A stretch of DNA of 17,096 bases, from assembly GCA_050693875.1 (NCBI GenBank), contig JBOGWP010000117.1:1-17096 (forward strand), in the 5' to 3' direction. Numbering within the stretch: the first letter of the stretch is position 1; each line of letters begins with the position of its first letter. The stretch comes from JBOGWP01 sp050693875. Lineage in GTDB: Bacteria > Actinomycetota > CADDZG01 > JAHWKV01 > JBOGWP01. The translations under genes were made by a program, and so were the position numbers. Shown one piece after another: positions 14,062 through 17,096 of this stretch. The notes beneath the pieces were generated by a model that saw only the letters and a list, made by a program, of their open reading frames with translations, made no database searches and was not told the DNA's origin.

Positions 14062-14891
14062 GCAGCCACGGCGACGATCGCCCTATCGGGGTGTTCGACT
14101 CGGGGGTCGGGGGACTCACGGTCGTGCGGGCGCTCGAGGAGCTGCTCCCGCAGGAGAACCTGATCTACATCGGCGACACCGCCCGGTCTCCGTACGGGCC
14201 GCGCACGATCGATGAGGTGCGGCGGTTCGCCTTCGAGATCATGGACCTACTGGTCGCGCAGGACGTGAAGATGCTCGTCGTGGCGTGCAACGCGATGACC
14301 GCCGCGGCCGGCGCCGAAGCGCGAAGCCGCTACGACATCCCCGTGGTCGGCGTGATCGAACCGGGGGTGCGCGCCGCGGCGCGGGCCACCCACAACCGCA
14401 AGGTCGGGGTGCTGGGAACCCAGGTGACCATCGGCAGCGGGCAGTATCAGCGCGCCCTGGAGGCAACCCGCCAGAACGTCGAGATCCACACGCAGGTCTG
14501 CCCTGCCTTCGTCGACCGCATCGAGGCCGGCGACACCTTCTCGGAGGAGCTGATCGAGCTCGCGCAGGAGTACGTGACGCCGCTGCTCGCCGAGGAGGTG
14601 GACACGCTGATCCTCGGCTGCACCCACTACCCGCTGCTCAAAGGGGTGCTCCACTGGGTGACCAACGGGGAGGTGGAGCTCGTCTCCTCGGCCGACGAGG
14701 TCGCCAAGGAGGTTTACGCCATGCTCGTCGCCCAGGGTCTGCTCCGGCGGGTCAAGGCACTGGGACGGCGCCGCTTCATCGTCTCGGGAGACCCGGGGGA
14801 GTTTCGGCGCGTCGGCTCGCTGTTCCTTCCCCGCCTCGACGAGGTCGAGCAGCGGGAGCTTCCGGTCACCTCCGCTTCGGGGAGCTTCTGA
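14058..14891 (+). CDS. murI: Glutamate racemase
   Basis: Converts L-glutamate to D-glutamate for peptidoglycan. The 277-aa protein has the N-terminal PIGVFDSGVGGLTV motif (D14), the YIGDTARSPYG loop, the first catalytic cysteine C77 in VVACNAMTAA and the second, C188, in GCTHYPLL. The first cysteine motif is ACNAM rather than the common ACNTA, a small deviation. GTG 14058 is chosen because it overlaps the cysM stop by 4 nt (GTGA); GTG 14055 is also possible. In M. tuberculosis a rhomboid gene (Rv1337) separates cysM and murI; it is absent here. Confidence 0.94.
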   Translation: MSSHGDDRPIGVFDSGVGGLTVVRALEELLPQENLIYIGDTARSPYGPRTIDEVRRFAFEIMDLLVAQDVKMLVVACNAMTAAAGAEARSRYDIPVVGVIEPGVRAAARATHNRKVGVLGTQVTIGSGQYQRALEATRQNVEIHTQVCPAFVDRIEAGDTFSEELIELAQEYVTPLLAEEVDTLILGCTHYPLLKGVLHWVTNGEVELVSSADEVAKEVYAMLVAQGLLRRVKALGRRRFIVSGDPGEFRRVGSLFLPRLDEVEQRELPVTSASGSF

Positions 14892-14893
14892 CC

Positions 14894-15652
14894 GTGGGAC
14901 TCGAGGTCATCGTGCTTGGGGCGAGCGGCACGTTCCCGCAGCCGGGCCTGGCATGCTCCGGATACCTGCTGCGCAGCGGATCGACCGACGTCTGGCTCGA
15001 CTGCGGACCGGGAACCTTTGCGAACCTCCAGCGGCACACCGACTATCACATGCTCTCCGCGGTGGTGCTGTCCCACCTGCACATCGACCACATTCTCGAC
15101 GTCTTCCCCTTCTACCACGGCCTTGCGTACTCGAGGGACAGCCGGGGGCCGCGGGGGATCCCCGTCCACGCACCGGCCGGTGCCAAGGATCATCTGCGGC
15201 GACTGCTGACCCCTGGCGTCGGCGATGCATTCTGCACCTACCTGAGCTTCCAGGTGATCTCCGATCAGAGCGAGTTCGCGGTCGGTGACATCCGACTCCG
15301 CTTTGCCCGGTCACGGCACCCGATCGAGACCCTCGCGGTCCGAGCCGAGGTCGATGGGCGCGTGGTCGCCTACACCGCCGATACCGGACCCTCCCCGGGG
15401 GTGACCGAGCTCGCCCGGGGTTCGGACGTCCTGATCGCCGAAGCCAGCCTCCATCAGCCCGACCCCGACCTCGCCGACGTGCACATGACCGCCGAGGAGG
15501 CAGGCGCCATGGCGGCCGAGGCGGGGGTGGGGATGCTCGTCCTCACCCACATCTCGCCCGGGCTGGACCCGGAGGAAAGCGTGGCGCTGGCCCGCGGTCG
15601 CTACGGCGGCGAGATCGTCCTCGCCGCCGACAACCTCCGGCTCGACGTCTAG
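14894..15652 (+). CDS. MBL-fold metallo-hydrolase, Rv1339-like (possible cyclic nucleotide phosphodiesterase)
   Basis: A 252-aa metallo-beta-lactamase fold protein. The metal motif HLHIDH spans residues 61-66, preceded by DCGPGTFANLQ and followed by the C-terminal YTADTGPS, LIAEASLH and LVLTHISPG blocks that complete the dinuclear site. Position between murI and rph matches Rv1339 of M. tuberculosis, which has been reported as an atypical cAMP phosphodiesterase; RNase Z-like activity is the alternative reading of the fold. The start GTG 14894 lies 2 nt after the murI stop, so the genes are very probably co-transcribed. Confidence 0.88.
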   Translation: MGLEVIVLGASGTFPQPGLACSGYLLRSGSTDVWLDCGPGTFANLQRHTDYHMLSAVVLSHLHIDHILDVFPFYHGLAYSRDSRGPRGIPVHAPAGAKDHLRRLLTPGVGDAFCTYLSFQVISDQSEFAVGDIRLRFARSRHPIETLAVRAEVDGRVVAYTADTGPSPGVTELARGSDVLIAEASLHQPDPDLADVHMTAEEAGAMAAEAGVGMLVLTHISPGLDPEESVALARGRYGGEIVLAADNLRLDV

Positions 15653-15663
15653 GATCGAAGAGG

Positions 15664-15669
15664 TAGGCT
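15664..15669 (+). promoter_or_regulatory. -10-like box upstream of rph
   Basis: TAGGCT ends 9 nt before the rph ATG at 15679. No Shine-Dalgarno sits at normal distance (a GAAGAGG at 15657-15663 is too far), so a second, nearly leaderless promoter is plausible in addition to read-through from the operon. Confidence 0.32.
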
Positions 15670-15678
15670 TCACCCTTC

Positions 15679-16416
15679 ATGACTCGCCCCGACGGGCGCC
15701 GCCCGGACGAGCTCCGCCCCATCCGCATCGCCCGCGGGTTCGTCGACCATGCCGAGGGCTCGGTGCTGTACGAGTCAGGGCGGACCCGGGTCCTCGTCAC
15801 CGCCTCCCTCGAGGAGCGCGTGCCGGACTTCCTTCGCGGAACCGGGAAGGGCTGGGTCACCGCCGAGTACTCGATGCTGCCGCGCTCGACCGAGGTACGG
15901 ACCCCCCGCGAGGTCAACCGGGGACGTCCGAGTGGCCGAACGCAGGAGATCCAACGCCTGATCGGACGGGCGCTGCGGGCGGTGTGCAACCTGCCCGCGC
16001 TGGGGGAGCGGACGGTCTGGATCGACTGCGACGTGCTCCAGGCCGACGGCGGGACGCGGACCGCGTCGATCTCCGGCGCGTATCTCGCCCTGGCGGATGC
16101 GTGCAACCTGCTGGTCGCCCGGGGCCGGCTGTCCGTCTCGCCGCTGCGCGAGGAGGTGGCCGCAGTCAGCGTCGGGATCGTCGGCGGGGTGACCTGCCTC
16201 GACCTCGACTATCAGGAGGACGCCGCCGCCGAGGTCGACATGAATATCATGCTCACCGGCTCAGGCCGGTTCGTCGAGATCCAGGGCACCGCCGAAGGCG
16301 AGCCGTTCTCGGAAGGCGACCTCCAGCGGATGCTCGATCTGGGACGCCGCGGGGTGGCGGAGATCGTCGGGCGGCAGCGGCAAGAGCTGAGCCAGCCGGT
16401 TGCCGCCCCGGCCTGA
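15679..16416 (+). CDS. rph: Ribonuclease PH
   Basis: A phosphorolytic 3'-5' exoribonuclease that trims tRNA 3' ends. The 245-aa length is standard. Landmarks: MTRPDGRRPDELRPI start, GSVLYESGRTRVLVTASLEE, the TAEYSMLPRSTEVRT and RGRPSGRTQEIQRLIGRALRA segments (active site and phosphate-binding arginines), VDCDVLQADGGTRTASISGA-type block (WIDCDVLQADGGTRT), DLDYQEDAAAEVDMNIMLTGSG and EIQGTAEGEPFSE. The C-terminus is short and ends cleanly. In M. tuberculosis the next gene is a HAM1-type pyrophosphatase; here a transposase remnant follows 66 nt downstream on the opposite strand. Confidence 0.96.
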   Translation: MTRPDGRRPDELRPIRIARGFVDHAEGSVLYESGRTRVLVTASLEERVPDFLRGTGKGWVTAEYSMLPRSTEVRTPREVNRGRPSGRTQEIQRLIGRALRAVCNLPALGERTVWIDCDVLQADGGTRTASISGAYLALADACNLLVARGRLSVSPLREEVAAVSVGIVGGVTCLDLDYQEDAAAEVDMNIMLTGSGRFVEIQGTAEGEPFSEGDLQRMLDLGRRGVAEIVGRQRQELSQPVAAPA

Positions 16417-16482
16417 CAGGGCGCGGGGTCGGCTGCCGGTGCGATGAGACACCCTTTGTCAACCACCGCCCCGAATCAGCCG
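16417..16482. other. Junction between rph and the IS110-type remnant
   Basis: This 66-nt stretch must hold the right end of the insertion sequence. No inverted repeat is visible, as expected for IS110 elements, and no terminator was found for rph. The exact boundary cannot be set without an empty site. Confidence 0.35.
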
Positions 16483-17096
16483 TCAGGCGACAGCCCTTCT
16501 CGGCTCGCTCTGCGCGGCCAGGGATCGGCGGCGGTTGGCGACGTGGACTTCCTCGTTGTAGCGGGCACCCTTCCTGAGGCCAATGCCAGAGAACCTCGAG
16601 CCAGCGGTTCCCCAGTGCGCGCAGGGTGGCGTTGTGGCCCTTCCCCTGCTTCGTTGGCCGTCGTAGAAGGCGCGTGCCCAGTCGGATCCGCGCAGACTGC
16701 AGAAGGCCCATTGCTGGGTCGCATCCCGCAGATGCCCGTTGCAGGGAAGCCGCACGGCCACGACGAGTTCACTCTTGCCACTCCGGCGGGTGACCGGTGC
16801 CTTGCCGGCGTAGCATTGCAAGGCGTTGGGCGTGTCGAAGTTACCGATGTCGCCGATCTCGCCGGCGATCCTGGCGGCGAGGCGGTCACCGAGGCCCGGA
16901 AAGCTCAGGTAGATCTCGCCGCCAGGAACAGCCTTCCCCAGCTCGTCCTCCCTCGGCTGCTTGGCTCTGCCTCGGCGGGGGGCACCGAGGAGCAGCTCGC
17001 CCATCCGTCGCTCCCACACCCGGCGCTGGGCCCCGATGACGAGGAGCTGGGCGGCGGCCAGTCGGATGGTCCCCTCCTTGGCGCGCACGAGGTACT
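16483..17096 (-). pseudogene. IS110-family transposase, C-terminal part, with two frame-disrupting indels (runs off window)
   Basis: IS110 transposases (DEDD/RuvC-like domain plus a C-terminal serine-containing Transposase_20 domain) move DNA with a bridge RNA. The visible part has IYLSFPGLGDRLAARIAGEI, DIGNFDTPNALQCYAGKAPV and RRSGKS (probably holding the nucleophilic serine), then CNGHLRDATQQWAF and WARAFYD, typical of the C-terminal domain. After FYDGQRSRG the main frame turns to nonsense, while the neighbouring frame carries KGHNATLRALGNRWLEVLWH; the main frame then resumes with LRKGARYNEEVHVANRRR. One missing G in the G-run at 16643-16646 and one extra G at 16580-16581 explain both shifts. 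The N-terminal catalytic domain lies beyond the window end; the frame is still open there. Probably an inactive copy, unless the indels are sequence errors. Confidence 0.82.

Noticed and set aside
1..17096. CRISPR arrays, tRNA genes or phage genes.
   Set aside because: No regularly spaced direct repeats, no tRNA cloverleaf apart from the tRNA-like part of tmRNA, and no phage-type proteins were found by reading.

Overview
The window (17,096 bases, high GC) reads as a chromosomal segment of a member of the Actinomycetota. Three things point there. First, there is the block mec-cysO-cysM-murI-(Rv1339-like metallo-hydrolase)-rph, whose order matches the Mycobacterium tuberculosis Rv1334-Rv1340 block except for a missing rhomboid gene. 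Second, a HRDC-type UvrD2 helicase lies near an ABC1/AarF kinase, as Rv3198c and Rv3197 do in that species. Third, several genes seem to have a TANNNT-like -10 box only 6-9 nt before the start codon, which suggests leaderless mRNAs. The class cannot be fixed from sequence reading alone. A selenocysteine-dependent SelD suggests a deeper lineage than Mycobacterium.

Layout. 1-1827: the 3' part of a group II intron carrying a reverse transcriptase/maturase, with domains V and VI intact; its 5' end lies outside the window. 1962-4022: an S41 (CtpA-type) protease, smpB and ssrA (tmRNA), the last two forming the trans-translation pair. 4144-8976 (minus strand): uvrD2, a TPR/LuxR-type regulator and a SAM-dependent methyltransferase. 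9026-11109: a flavin-reductase-like protein (plus strand) and an ABC1/AarF kinase (minus strand), convergent with a 4-nt stop overlap. 11223-16416 (plus strand): selD, mec, cysO, cysM, murI, an MBL-fold hydrolase and rph, closely packed and largely overlapping. 16483-17096 (minus strand): a broken IS110-family transposase running off the window end, where a HAM1/rdgB gene would be expected by synteny.

How the genes work together. CysM, CysO and Mec form the sulfide-carrier route to cysteine: CysM uses O-phosphoserine and thiocarboxylated CysO, and Mec releases cysteine from the carrier. Here CysO carries a 21-residue tail after its Gly-Gly, so the neighbouring JAMM protease may also be needed to mature it. 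Directly upstream, and overlapping mec by 4 nt, lies selD. Its catalytic residue is encoded by an in-frame UGA at codon 17, followed by a plausible bacterial SECIS hairpin, so SelD itself appears to be a selenoprotein. A UGA-naive annotation would miss its N-terminus.

The main points for a second look are the Sec-SelD and its coupling to the cysteine genes, the CysO tail, the unclear peptide-tag frame of the tmRNA, and the paired indels in the IS110 remnant.
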